Of a stretch of DNA of 12,259 nucleotides, positions 1 through 8,906 are shown in pieces. A model generated the notes under the pieces. The model had not been told where the DNA came from. It saw only the letters and a list, made by a program, of their open reading frames with translations, and did no database searches. Every line of letters starts with the position of its first letter. Within the stretch, counting starts at the first letter, position 1. Origin of the DNA: Salinisphaera sp. UBA6602 (GTDB lineage Bacteria; Pseudomonadota; Gammaproteobacteria; Nevskiales; Salinisphaeraceae); the NCBI GenBank assembly GCA_002433465.1, contig DJIE01000232.1, forward strand, positions 1-12,259, read 5' to 3'. Position numbers and translations under genes: made by a program.

Positions 1-66
1 GGACGCCTTGCCGCACCGTCTGTGAGGACTCGAACGCGACCCGCGAGAGGTTATGCAGAGCTTCCC

Positions 67-168
67 TAGGGCGTGCCGTCATGGGATATGACGTCGTATT
101 GCCCGCGCCGGGCGTGTCAGGCAAGGCGCGGATCGCCGATGCGCCGCCCTACCTTATGACGACACGCC

Positions 169-171
<3 letters not shown>
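67..171. mobile_element. MITE-like element with 14-bp terminal inverted repeats and TA flanks
   Basis: Two inverted ends face each other. The left end (from 69) reads GGGCGTGCCGTCAT. The right end, read inward on the minus strand from 169, reads GGGCGTGTCGTCAT, so 13 of 14 positions match. Each end is bordered by TA (67-68 and 170-171), as expected for a TA target duplication; with the outer C and G the identity extends over CTAG at both ends. The 101-bp body has no open frame of its own that looks real. The left end also holds a small internal hairpin (CGTCAT at 77-82 with ATGACG at 88-93). Short non-autonomous elements of this form are usually mobilised in trans by a transposase with matching ends; an IS5/IS427-like or IS630-like family would fit TA duplication, but I cannot name it. 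It may also act as a hairpin terminator for glrR. Positions 1-66 beyond it hold no gene I can recognise. Confidence 0.55.
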
Positions 172-1539
<1,368 letters not shown>

Positions 1540-2184
1540 TTAAGGTGTGGAATCGCCGAGACGCGTTTCGATTTCCGCCAGTTCGCGCAATTTGCGGCGC
1601 GCGTCGTCGAGTTCGTGTTCCAGTTCCCGGATATGCGCGCGTTGCTGGGCACCCGGATCTTGCGATGCGCTCGGTAGCCGTGCGTCGGAGGACGCCGGCA
1701 CGGAGGCGCTGGCGGCGATGCCGGATTCGCTGCCCGCGGCGTTGTGGGCACTTTGGTTGTACAGACGCGCCAGATCGTTGAGGTATTGAACGGCGGCCGC
1801 GCTCCAGTCGGCGTCGTCGGCGCTCAGCGCGCGCTGGGCATAGCGTGCGGCCTCGTCCGGCGTATAGCGGCGCTGACCGGGGGTGCCGAAGGCCACGGCG
1901 AGGTGCGCATAGCTATGCGCATCGGGCCGGGTATCGACCTCTTCCCGGGCGAGGCTGACCGCTCGGGCGCGCGCTTCGGGCGTGGCCTGGCGTAGTCGGG
2001 CCGCATAGTCGAGCAGATCCAGCACCGGGTCACGCTCGTGTGCCAGCGGCATGGCCGGTGAGGTTTCCACGCGATCAGCCAGTGCCGAGGCGGGCCGGTC
2101 GGTCGTGCAGCCGCTGATCGCCGCGGTCGCGGCGACAAGCGTCGTCATGATCCATAGCGGGCGCGTACGTACTTCAAACGGCAT
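1540..2184 (-). CDS. QseG-like outer-membrane lipoprotein of the GlrK/GlrR operon
   Basis: The 214-residue product starts with a short basic segment, a hydrophobic stretch and a lipobox AISGC, placing the lipidated cysteine at residue 26. It is therefore probably cleaved by signal peptidase II and anchored in a membrane; TTD after the cysteine does not suggest inner-membrane retention. The middle is an alanine- and arginine-rich helical region, and the end (about 175-210, RAHIRELEHELDDARRKL) looks like a coiled coil. In E. coli the gene between glrK and glrR is qseG (yfhG), an outer-membrane lipoprotein linked to the kinase. Size, lipobox and position agree, but I assign the name by context because the sequence is weakly conserved. 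The ATG at 2184 overlaps the end of glrK by 11 bp. An inner ATG at 2148 would leave a signal peptide of only 13 residues before the cysteine, so the longer start is preferred. Confidence 0.75.
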   Translation of the reverse strand: MPFEVRTRPLWIMTTLVAATAAISGCTTDRPASALADRVETSPAMPLAHERDPVLDLLDYAARLRQATPEARARAVSLAREEVDTRPDAHSYAHLAVAFGTPGQRRYTPDEAARYAQRALSADDADWSAAAVQYLNDLARLYNQSAHNAAGSESGIAASASVPASSDARLPSASQDPGAQQRAHIRELEHELDDARRKLRELAEIETRLGDSTP

Positions 2185-3670
2185 GGCGATCGGGGATTTC
2201 GACTTTGAACAGGGCGCCGCCGCCGGGCGCGTCGGTCACATCGATACGCCCGCCGTGGGCCTGCACGCATTCGCGTACCACCGACAGGCCGATGCCGGTG
2301 CCGCGCAGCGCGCCGCGTGCGTGGGTCTTGCTGTTTGCACCCTGGTAGAAGGCATCGAAGATGGCGCCACGCTCTTGCTCGGGCACGCCCGGGCCCTGAT
2401 CGCTGATCACGATCGTTGTTGCCGCCACCATGCGTTCGGCGGCGAGCGTGACGGTGGACCCCGTGGGCGCGAACTTCACCGCGTTGGCGAGCAGATTGTC
2501 GACGATAAGCTGCATACGGTCCCGGTCGGCCGTGATTTCCATGGTTGCGCCCGGCGTGATCACCGTGAGCGTCTTGCCCTCGATCGTAAGCCGCTGGCGG
2601 GCCACGATTGCCTCGAAAAGCGCGTTCAGATCGAAGCGCTCGTACTCAAGTTTAGCGTGTTGTTGCTGCCAGGCGGCAAAGTCGAGCAGGTTGTCGATGA
2701 GTTTAGCCAGCTCGATGCTGTTCTGCTGCAGGATTTCGGCAACATCGGCCTGGGCCGCGTTGAGCTTGCCTACCGTGCCGTCGCGCAGCAGATCGGCGCC
2801 TTCACGGATGCTGGCCAGCGGCGTTTTCAGTTCGTGCGACATATGGCGGATGAACTGCTGCTTTTCGTTTTCCAGCGTTGCCAGCCGGCGGCGCATCCAG
2901 TCCAGCCGCGCGCCCAGCGCGTCGAGTTCGACGGTGGGCGCGAAGACCTTGATCTGCTGCGAGAAGTCGCCGTCGCCGAGGCGGGTGACGGCCCCGGAAA
3001 TCTGACGCAGCGGGCGTGCGATCACCACGACGAAAAGCGCGGTGAGGGCGAGCGTGCCCGGAATCAGCGCGAACACGCACAGCAGCAGGAAAAAGCGGGC
3101 ATCCGCGGCCGTGGCCTGCAGCCGGGCCAGTTCGCGGTCGATGAACACATTGCCTTGCTGGGTGATCAGGTCGGTCTCGCGCTGCATGTCGGTGAGTTCG
3201 TCGATCACGCCGCCCACGTCCGTGGGGCGGGCGCGCAGCCGTTCGGCCAGTGCGCGCGCCTGGCGGCGCAGCGTATCGAGGTTCCAGCCCGGCAACGTAT
3301 CCAGTTCGAGCGCGCCGAGCGCATCGAGCATGTCATCGAATTCCTGGCTCTGGCGCTCGAAACGCTCGACCAGCTCGTCGCTTTGCAGTACGCCGTACTG
3401 GCGTGCGCTGCGCTCCATGCCCACCAGCAGTGAACCCAGGCGCTTGCTGTAACGGGTGACTTCGACGCCTTGCAGCACCAGGCGCTCGCTCTGGCCGGTG
3501 AGCCGATCCACATAGGCCACGCCGAAAAGCACCGCGACGATCAGCGGCAGGGCGACCAGCCCGAAGCTGCTGAGAAGCAGCCCGGTGATCGAGCGTGGAC
3601 GAAAGATCAGCCGGCGGCGACCGTGGCCCTTGGGTGGCGGCTCGACGACAGCGGAAACGGGACGCGACAT
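2174..3670 (-). CDS. glrK: Sensor histidine kinase GlrK (QseE-like)
   Basis: A 498-residue membrane kinase, partner of GlrR. From the chosen start there is a basic N-terminus, a first membrane helix (about 28-52), a periplasmic helical domain of about 140 residues rich in arginine and glutamate, a second helix (about 193-217), a HAMP segment (about 218-270, starting ARPLRQISGAV), and the H-box FIRHMSHELKTPL with phospho-acceptor His279. The ATPase domain carries the N-box NLLANAVKFAP (392-402), G1 DQGPG (424-428) and G2 GTGIGL (457-462). The frame stays open upstream to an ATG at 3796, but that version would run across the start of the divergent pmbA and add an arginine- and cysteine-rich tail foreign to the family. 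The ATG at 3670 is therefore chosen, although no clear Shine-Dalgarno sequence precedes it. In E. coli this kinase responds to envelope or hormone signals and controls glmY; the signal here is unknown. Confidence 0.9.
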   Translation of the reverse strand: MSRPVSAVVEPPPKGHGRRRLIFRPRSITGLLLSSFGLVALPLIVAVLFGVAYVDRLTGQSERLVLQGVEVTRYSKRLGSLLVGMERSARQYGVLQSDELVERFERQSQEFDDMLDALGALELDTLPGWNLDTLRRQARALAERLRARPTDVGGVIDELTDMQRETDLITQQGNVFIDRELARLQATAADARFFLLLCVFALIPGTLALTALFVVVIARPLRQISGAVTRLGDGDFSQQIKVFAPTVELDALGARLDWMRRRLATLENEKQQFIRHMSHELKTPLASIREGADLLRDGTVGKLNAAQADVAEILQQNSIELAKLIDNLLDFAAWQQQHAKLEYERFDLNALFEAIVARQRLTIEGKTLTVITPGATMEITADRDRMQLIVDNLLANAVKFAPTGSTVTLAAERMVAATTIVISDQGPGVPEQERGAIFDAFYQGANSKTHARGALRGTGIGLSVVRECVQAHGGRIDVTDAPGGGALFKVEIPDRHAV

Positions 3671-3676
3671 GCACAC

Positions 3677-3682
3677 AGCATA
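3677..3682 (-). promoter_or_regulatory. Possible -10 element for a leaderless glrK transcript
   Basis: On the minus strand, TATGCT lies 6 nt before the glrK ATG. If it is a -10 hexamer, transcription would begin at or next to the A of the start codon, which would explain why no ribosome binding site is visible. No convincing -35 box sits 16-18 bp upstream, so the call is weak. Confidence 0.22.
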
Positions 3683-3689
3683 GCGTGAA

Positions 3690-3703
3690 CAACGTCGACG
3701 TTG
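3690..3703. promoter_or_regulatory. Perfect 14-bp palindrome between glrK and pmbA (candidate operator)
   Basis: CAACGTCGACGTTG is an exact inverted repeat centred at 3696/3697, in the 95-bp spacer between two divergently transcribed genes. It lies 20 nt upstream of the glrK start and 62 nt upstream of the pmbA start. Its position and symmetry fit a dimeric repressor or activator site acting on one or both genes. The binding protein is unknown. Confidence 0.4.
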
Positions 3704-3765
3704 CGTCGGCTGGTCCTGCGGGGCTACCGTCTGGCGCTTGTTCCTGCCTCCCGAGAGACCCCTGC

Positions 3766-5139
3766 ATGACCGGCACTTTCGCAGTCGATACGCCATCCGT
3801 TGAAACCGAGACCGGCCTGCCGCAGCTGGCGTGGCTGGAAGCGCGCACGCGCGAGCTGCTCGCCGAGGCCCAGCGTCGGGGTGCCGACCAGGCCGAGGTG
3901 TCGCTGTCCGCCTCGCGGGCGCTTTCGGTGACCGCGCGTGCCCGCCAGCGCGAATCCGTGGAGCACGAAGGCGATCGCGGAGCGAGCCTCACCGTGTACT
4001 GCGGCCAGCGCAGTGGCAGCGCTTCGACGACCGACCTGACAGCCGACGGGCTGCGTGCCGCCCTCGACCAGGCGCTTACCATCGCGCGGTTCACCGAAGC
4101 CGACACATTTGCCGGGCTCGCCGATGCCGAACTCATGGCCGGCGAACAGCCCGACCTGTCGCTTTATCATCCCTGGTCGCTGGATGCCGAGCAGGCGTTG
4201 GAGATGGCGCTGCAACTCGAGGCCGCCGCGCTCGACTATGACGCACGCATTGCCCAGACCGAAGGGGCCACGGTCGCCAGCCGCGACGGCGTGAGCGTCT
4301 ACGGCAACAGTCACGGCTTCGTCGGCGGCGAGCGCGCCAGCCGCCATGCGCTCAGCTGTCAGCCGCTGGCCCGTGCCGATGCCGGCATGCAGCGGGAAGT
4401 CGCCTTCTCCCAGGCCCGCCACGCCGACGAGCTGCAGGCGGTTGAGGCGGTCGGTCGTCTTGCGGCCGAGCGCGCGGTTGCGCGGCTCGGGGCGCGTACC
4501 CCGCCGACCACCACCGCATCGGTGTTGTTCACACCGCGTGTTGCCCGTGGGCTGTGGGGGCATCTGGTCGCTGCGATCAGCGGCGGCGCGCTCTATCGCA
4601 ACGCCAGCTTTCTCAAGGACAAACTCGAGCAGTCGATCGCGGTCGAGGCACTGACCCTGAGCCAGCATCCGCACCGACCGCGCGGGCTGGCCAGTGCCGC
4701 CTTCGACGGCGACGGCGTGGCCACCGCCGAGCGCACCCTGGTCGACCAGGGCGTACTTCGTGGCTACGTGCTATCGGCTTATACCGCCCGACGCCTGGGC
4801 CTGACCTCGACCGGCAATGCCGGCGGTGTCTTCAACCTCGACGTGGCCCCCGGCACCGATGACTTCGACGCGCTCGTCGCCGGCATGGGGCGTGGTCTTG
4901 TGGTCACCGAGCTGATGGGTCAGGGCGTCAACCTGGTCAACGGCGACTATTCGCGTGGTGCGGCCGGGTTCTGGGTCGAGAACGGCAAGATCGCCTATCC
5001 GGTTGAAAACGCCACCATCGCCGGCAACCTGGACGAGATGTATCAGGGGATCGACGCCCTGGGCAGCGACGTGGATTTCGGTGCCGCCCTGCGTACGCCG
5101 TCGGTGCTGATTGGTTCGATGACGATCGCCGGGCAGTGA
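3766..5139 (+). CDS. pmbA: Metalloprotease subunit PmbA/TldE
   Basis: The 457-residue product is the TldE (PmbA) half of the cytoplasmic TldD/TldE protease. In E. coli this complex degrades unfolded peptides, matures microcin B17 and helps degrade the CcdA antitoxin. The family hallmark LMGQGVNLVNGDYSRGAAGF is at about residues 384-403, followed by WVENG; SGGALYRNASFLKDKL lies mid-protein, and the C-terminus ends PSVLIGSMTIAGQ as PmbA proteins do. As expected for TldE, the zinc-binding HEXXXH helix found in TldD is absent. tldD is not in the window, so it must lie elsewhere. The open frame extends back to 3595, into the divergent glrK, but the ATG at 3766 gives the usual family length (E. coli 450) and is preceded by a purine run GAGAGA about 8 nt upstream. 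The gene is transcribed alone, away from glrK and convergent with mgtE. Confidence 0.93.
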   Translation: MTGTFAVDTPSVETETGLPQLAWLEARTRELLAEAQRRGADQAEVSLSASRALSVTARARQRESVEHEGDRGASLTVYCGQRSGSASTTDLTADGLRAALDQALTIARFTEADTFAGLADAELMAGEQPDLSLYHPWSLDAEQALEMALQLEAAALDYDARIAQTEGATVASRDGVSVYGNSHGFVGGERASRHALSCQPLARADAGMQREVAFSQARHADELQAVEAVGRLAAERAVARLGARTPPTTTASVLFTPRVARGLWGHLVAAISGGALYRNASFLKDKLEQSIAVEALTLSQHPHRPRGLASAAFDGDGVATAERTLVDQGVLRGYVLSAYTARRLGLTSTGNAGGVFNLDVAPGTDDFDALVAGMGRGLVVTELMGQGVNLVNGDYSRGAAGFWVENGKIAYPVENATIAGNLDEMYQGIDALGSDVDFGAALRTPSVLIGSMTIAGQ

Positions 5140-5301
5140 CTTTGTCTCGCGTTCGTGTGATCGCCCGCAAACAAACGCGGACAGCTGCGAATAAGGCGGG
5201 CGCCGAGGTCGGTGCGGGCGCCAAGCCGTAAGCCAGACGGCGATCGCTGCGGTGGCCCGCCGAACCATCCAGGTCGAATCGGCCCCAGAGGCGCCTTCGT
5301 T

Positions 5302-5327
5302 GTTGGATTAGGCTTCGCTAATCCAAC
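5302..5327. repeat. REP-like palindromic repeat with GCTTCG loop
   Basis: The arms GTTGGATTAG (5302-5311) and CTAATCCAAC (5318-5327) are exact reverse complements around a 6-nt GCTTCG loop. The site sits in the 289-bp spacer between convergent pmbA and mgtE, a typical place for REP-type elements. From memory, very similar TTGGATTA-GCTTCG-TAATCCAA palindromes are scattered through many proteobacterial genomes; this was not checked here. There is no T-tract, so it is not a classical intrinsic terminator, but it could terminate or stabilise both transcripts. The rest of the spacer (5140-5301) is GC-rich, with repeated GCGGGCG words (5196-5202, 5214-5220) and a possible partner CGCCCGC (5162-5168), and contains no gene. 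Confidence 0.6.
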
Positions 5328-5386
5328 CTGTGCAATACGCGACGCGACGAATTACAGGCGGTTTGCACCGGGCAGGCAGGCGCCAT

Positions 5387-5402
5387 TGCGACGCGCGTCG
5401 CA
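5387..5402. repeat. Perfect 16-bp palindrome downstream of mgtE
   Basis: TGCGACGCGCGTCGCA is an exact palindrome starting 27 nt past the mgtE stop. It has no loop, so a hairpin would need to open the centre. It may be a protein-binding site, part of a transcript end, or simply a product of high GC content. Confidence 0.3.
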
Positions 5403-5428
5403 GGCTATCGGCTGACGGGTGGCTGGGG

Positions 5429-6793
5429 TCAGCGCAGCAGGAACAGCGTGCCCAGGCCGAGAAAGGCGCCAAAGCCGATCACGTCGGTGATGGTGGTCAG
5501 CACCACCGAGCCTGCCAGCGCCGGGTCGATGCCCATCTTCTTCATTGCCAGTGGAATCGCCACGCCGGCGATGGCGGCGCCGATCTGATTGATCACCAGC
5601 GCCACGGCGATAATCAGCCCAAGAGTCGGGTTGCCGAACCAGAGCTGGGCGACCACGCCGACCACGGCGCCCCATAACAAACCATTGATGACCGCCACCG
5701 CCAGTTCCTTGATCAGCAGGGTCTTGGCGTTGCCGAAGCCGATCTGGCCAAGCGAGAGGCCACGAATCATGAGGGTGAGCGTCTGCGAGCCGCCGATGCC
5801 GCCCATGCTGGCCACGATCGGCATGAGCACGGCAAGCGCAACCACCTGCGAAAGCGTGGCTTCGAACAGGCCGACCACCTGCGCTGCCAGAAACGCGGTG
5901 AGCAGGTTGGCGCCCAGCCAGGTCGCCCGCCGCCGTGCGCTGCGCGCGATCGGCGCGAATACGTCTTCTTCCTCGTCGAGGCCGGCCATGCTCATGATCG
6001 AGTGCTCGGCTTCGTCGCGAATCACGTCCACCACGTCGTCGATGGTGATTCGGCCGACCAGCTTTTCGTTTTCGTCGACCACCGGCGCCGAGATCAGGTC
6101 GAGGTCCTGAAAGCGCTTGGCCACCTGGGCGGCCGACATATCGACCGGCAGGGCTTCGATATCGGTGTTCATCACCTCGGATACGTCGCGTTCGGGGTCG
6201 AGCGTGAGCAGCTTGGCCAGCGTGAGCATGCCCAGATAGCGGCCATAGCGCGAAATCACGAACAGCGATTCGGTATCGTCGGGCAGGGTGCCGCGCTGCT
6301 GTAGATAGCGGCGTACGACGTCCAGCGACACGTCCGGGCGTACCGTGATGGTGTCGTTGTTCATCAGGCCGCCGGCCGAGTCCGACGGGTAGGACAGCAC
6401 CGCTTCCAGGCGCTCGCGGTTGTCCAGGTCCATCGTGTGCAGAACTTCGCGGGTGACCTGCTCGGGCAGGTCCTCGATCAGGTCCGCGAGGTCGTCGATC
6501 GGCATGCCTTCGGTGGCTGCCAGCAGCACGTCGTCGTCGAGGGCGTCGATCAGCTCGGCGCGCACCTCGTCGTTGACGTGCAGCAGGGTTTCGCCGTGAT
6601 CGTCTTCCGGCACCAAGCGCCAGACCAGCTCGCGCTTGGTGCGCGGGATCGATTCCAGCAGCAGACCGATTTCGGCCGGGGAGAGCGAATGCAGCATCGG
6701 CTTGAGCCGACGCATGCGCCCGGATTCCAGCGCCTCGTTTAGATGCGCGAGCCGCGATTCCATCTGATCTTCAGTGGTCTTGGCTTCGCTCAT
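5429..6793 (-). CDS. mgtE: Magnesium transporter MgtE
   Basis: A 454-residue inner-membrane Mg2+ channel, close to the usual MgtE length (about 450). An acidic helical N domain (about 15-135, with EIGLLLESIP and LIEDLPEQ) is followed by SAGGLM (139-144) and two CBS domains (about 140-265, with LVGRITIDDVVDVI at its end). These domains sense cytoplasmic Mg2+ and close the pore. A connecting helix leads to five membrane segments at about 293-315, 320-343, 360-385, 389-412 and 428-453. The pore signatures ASMGGIGGSQ (328-337) and TTITDVIGFG (433-442) are present, with Asp437 in the position of the conserved metal-site aspartate. The start at 6793 has no strong Shine-Dalgarno sequence; Met11 is an alternative. 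It lies downstream of ptsI on the same strand, separated by a 336-bp spacer that probably holds its own promoter. Confidence 0.95.
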   Translation of the reverse strand: MSEAKTTEDQMESRLAHLNEALESGRMRRLKPMLHSLSPAEIGLLLESIPRTKRELVWRLVPEDDHGETLLHVNDEVRAELIDALDDDVLLAATEGMPIDDLADLIEDLPEQVTREVLHTMDLDNRERLEAVLSYPSDSAGGLMNNDTITVRPDVSLDVVRRYLQQRGTLPDDTESLFVISRYGRYLGMLTLAKLLTLDPERDVSEVMNTDIEALPVDMSAAQVAKRFQDLDLISAPVVDENEKLVGRITIDDVVDVIRDEAEHSIMSMAGLDEEEDVFAPIARSARRRATWLGANLLTAFLAAQVVGLFEATLSQVVALAVLMPIVASMGGIGGSQTLTLMIRGLSLGQIGFGNAKTLLIKELAVAVINGLLWGAVVGVVAQLWFGNPTLGLIIAVALVINQIGAAIAGVAIPLAMKKMGIDPALAGSVVLTTITDVIGFGAFLGLGTLFLLR

Positions 6794-7129
6794 CGCAGCG
6801 CGTGTCCGAATCGGTGGGGGTGCTTAGAAAATAGCAGAAAAATACGGATTTTCCTGCGTTTTTTATGACAACCGGTCAGCTCCGGGTGTGTCTGGCCAAA
6901 TCGAGCCGCCCGCGCGAGCAGCGATTGTCCCATATCGAGGGTAACAGTGATTCTTTACAAGCGGACGAACCGGCGCCGCATTCGGGGCTACGCAAAGCGC
7001 TGTGTAGGCTTGTGTTCGCCCGGTCGGGTACCGTGCCTGTGCGACCTGTGGTCTGGCTGGGCGGCAAAGCACCTGTCGCAGCGATGGCTCGGGCCGCCGC
7101 GCAGAGTGGGGGGCGTGCGGCCGGGTGGC
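6794..7129. other. Spacer between ptsI and mgtE, no gene supported
   Basis: This 336-bp stretch contains short overlapping open frames on both strands (for example 6865-7152 plus and 6863-7072 minus). None has recognisable composition, a motif or a ribosome binding site, so none is called. The part nearest mgtE (6824-6866) is conspicuously AT-rich against a GC-rich background. The part nearest ptsI is GC-rich, with no T-tract behind the ptsI stop. I see no recognisable riboswitch consensus, but a magnesium-responsive leader cannot be excluded by eye. Confidence 0.5.
6834..6864. promoter_or_regulatory. AT-rich hairpin and T-tract in the mgtE upstream region
   Basis: Arms 6834-6843 and 6848-6857 pair in 9 of 10 positions around an ACGG loop, and six Ts follow at 6859-6864 on the plus strand. 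That is terminator-like in form, but no plus-strand gene precedes it. Read on the minus strand, the same region gives a TTGTCA word followed by an A/T-rich stretch and an extended -10-like TGCTATTTT (6828-6836). The likelier meaning is the mgtE promoter region about 35-75 nt before the start codon. The best pairing of boxes is unclear. Confidence 0.3.
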
Positions 7130-8869
7130 TCAGCCCACCAGCTGTTGACTGAGCGTTTCCAGCGCTTCGCGATACATCTGTGCGTCGGTGAAGGCGAGTA
7201 TTTCGCGCGTGCGCGTCTTGAGCGCGTCAACATCGGCATTCATGATCGCCCGCTTGACTTCGAGCACGCTGGCCGGGTGCATCGAGAATTCGGTGAGTCC
7301 GAGCCCGAGTAGCAGGGCGGTATAACGTTTGTCCGAGGCCATCTCGCCGCACATCGATACGCTGATACCGGCCGCGGCCCCCGCTTCGATGGTCATGCGG
7401 ATCAGCTGCAGCACCGCGGGGTGCAGCGGGTCGTAGAGGTAGTTGATCTCGTCGTCGATACGATCCATGGCCAGCGTGTACTGAATGAGATCGTTGGTCC
7501 CCAGCGAAAAGAAATCGCAGTACTGGGCCAGCAGCGGCGCGGCGAGGGCCGCGGCCGGCACCTCGATCATTGCGCCCACCTGCAGCTGGGCATCGAAGTC
7601 CAGGCCGTCGCGCCTGAGCTCGTTCTTGAGCTCGTCGATGAGATGGTGGGTCTGACGCATCTCCTGAATATTCGACACCATGGGCAGCATGATGCGCAGA
7701 TCGCCTTCGGCCGAGGCGCGCAACAGCGCTCGCAGCTGGGTACGAAACAGTTCGGTTTCTTTCAGGCACAGGCGGATGGCACGCAGCCCCAGCGCCGGAT
7801 TGCTCGAGGTCTTGCCGGCATTGCGGCCGACCGTTTTGTCCGCGCCCAGATCGAGGGTGCGAATGGTGACCGGGCCGTCCACCGAGCGCAGCACGCGCCG
7901 GTAGGCGGCCAGCTGCTCCTCTTCACCGGGGGTTTCGTCGCGGTTCATGTAGAGGAATTCGGTGCGGTAAAGGCCGACGCCTTCGGCGCCCACTTCAGCG
8001 GCATCGGCGCTGTCGTCGGGCAGCTCCACATTGGCGAGCATGCGCACGCGCACGCCGTCGGTGGATACCGCCGGCTCGTCGCGCAGCATGCCGAGCATGC
8101 GCCGATAGCGCGCATCGCGTTTCTGCCGATGGCGATAGAACTCGAGCGCGGCTTCATCCGGGCCGGCGAGCACGTGTCCCGCCTCGCCATCGACGACCAC
8201 TGTTTCGTCGTCGACCAGCAGGCGCCGGGCATTGTGCATGCCCACAATGGCCGGAATACGCAGGCTGCGGGCCAGAATCGCGGAATGCGACAGCGGCCCG
8301 CCGTGTTCGGTAACGAAAGCCGCCACGCCCTGCTGATGCAGCAGGATGATATCGGCCGGCGTGAGCTCGTCGGCCACGATGACCGGCGGCGGCGCATCCG
8401 GGGCTTCCCGCGTTTCGATGGTGCGTTCCTGCTTGAGCAGAATGCGCTGGATGCGCGCGGTCACATGGGCGACATCGTCGCGCCGGGTGCGCAGATAGCT
8501 GTCGTCCATCTGGTCGAACACCGCGGTGAGGTGTTCGGCCTGCATCTTGAGCGCGGCCTCGGCGTTGCAATGGTGTTCGCGGATCAGCGCACAGACCGTA
8601 TCGGTGAGTGCGCTGTCCTGCATCATCAGCAGGTGCGTTTCGATAAAGGCGCCGATTTCGGACGGGGCGTTGGCCGGAATCTGTTCGCGAATATCGGCGA
8701 GCTGGTCGCGAGCGTCCTCGAGCGCGCTTTGAAAACGCGTGATCTCGGCTTCGACGTGGTCCGGCGAGATCGAATATTCGGGGATGTCGAGATCGGTGCC
8801 GTGCACGCGATGCACCGCGCCGATGGCTACGCCCCGCGATACCCCGATGGCCGCCAGCCACAGGCTCAT
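7130..8869 (-). CDS. ptsI: PTS enzyme I (PEP-protein phosphotransferase)
   Basis: The 579-residue enzyme autophosphorylates from phosphoenolpyruvate and passes the phosphate to HPr. The order of parts is canonical: an N-terminal swivelling domain whose active-site His195 lies in GGPLSHSAILARS, followed by IPAIVG; then the PEP-binding barrel with Arg302 in YRTEF, IRTLDLGADK (336-345), GTNDL (457-461) and the catalytic Cys507 in MCGEMASD. There is no N-terminal GAF domain, so it is of the PtsI type (E. coli 575 residues) rather than the longer PtsP/EI-Ntr type. The variant GADK in place of enteric GGDK is the form I associate with enzymes I of HprK-containing operons. It starts 37 bp after ptsH, with no strong Shine-Dalgarno sequence, and is the last gene of the PTS cluster. 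With no sugar permease nearby, it probably feeds regulatory EIIA proteins. Confidence 0.94.
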   Translation of the reverse strand: MSLWLAAIGVSRGVAIGAVHRVHGTDLDIPEYSISPDHVEAEITRFQSALEDARDQLADIREQIPANAPSEIGAFIETHLLMMQDSALTDTVCALIREHHCNAEAALKMQAEHLTAVFDQMDDSYLRTRRDDVAHVTARIQRILLKQERTIETREAPDAPPPVIVADELTPADIILLHQQGVAAFVTEHGGPLSHSAILARSLRIPAIVGMHNARRLLVDDETVVVDGEAGHVLAGPDEAALEFYRHRQKRDARYRRMLGMLRDEPAVSTDGVRVRMLANVELPDDSADAAEVGAEGVGLYRTEFLYMNRDETPGEEEQLAAYRRVLRSVDGPVTIRTLDLGADKTVGRNAGKTSSNPALGLRAIRLCLKETELFRTQLRALLRASAEGDLRIMLPMVSNIQEMRQTHHLIDELKNELRRDGLDFDAQLQVGAMIEVPAAALAAPLLAQYCDFFSLGTNDLIQYTLAMDRIDDEINYLYDPLHPAVLQLIRMTIEAGAAAGISVSMCGEMASDKRYTALLLGLGLTEFSMHPASVLEVKRAIMNADVDALKTRTREILAFTDAQMYREALETLSQQLVG

Positions 8870-8906
8870 GTCATGGCCCGGTTATGTGTACGCCGCTCGA
8901 TCACGA

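Noticed and set aside
1..66. tRNA-like GTTCGAGTCC on the minus strand near the left edge
   Set aside because: The bases around it do not form a paired T-stem, and no anticodon arm or CCA end fits.
2051..3433. 460-codon plus-strand open frame opposite glrK and the lipoprotein gene
   Set aside because: It is antisense to genes with clear kinase and lipobox motifs; its translation is histidine- and glutamine-rich, with no recognisable domain. Long antisense frames are expected at this GC content.
3671..3765. A GlmY-like sRNA gene or sigma-54 promoter next to glrK
   Set aside because: The spacer is only 95 bp, and no GG-N10-GC element with the TGGCAC/TTGCA consensus was found on either strand; there is no room for a roughly 180-nt sRNA.
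3595..3765. N-terminal extension of PmbA back to 3595
   Set aside because: It overlaps the glrK coding region and makes the protein about 60 residues longer than the family; the ATG at 3766 gives the conserved N-terminus.
2174..3796. The 540-residue version of GlrK starting at 3796
   Set aside because: It would overlap the start of the divergent pmbA and add a cysteine- and arginine-rich N-terminus before the natural basic segment and first membrane helix.
6865..7152. 95-codon plus-strand frame in the ptsI-mgtE spacer
   Set aside because: No ribosome binding site, low-complexity arginine- and alanine-rich end, and it runs into the 3' end of ptsI. Competing frames of equal quality exist on the other strand.
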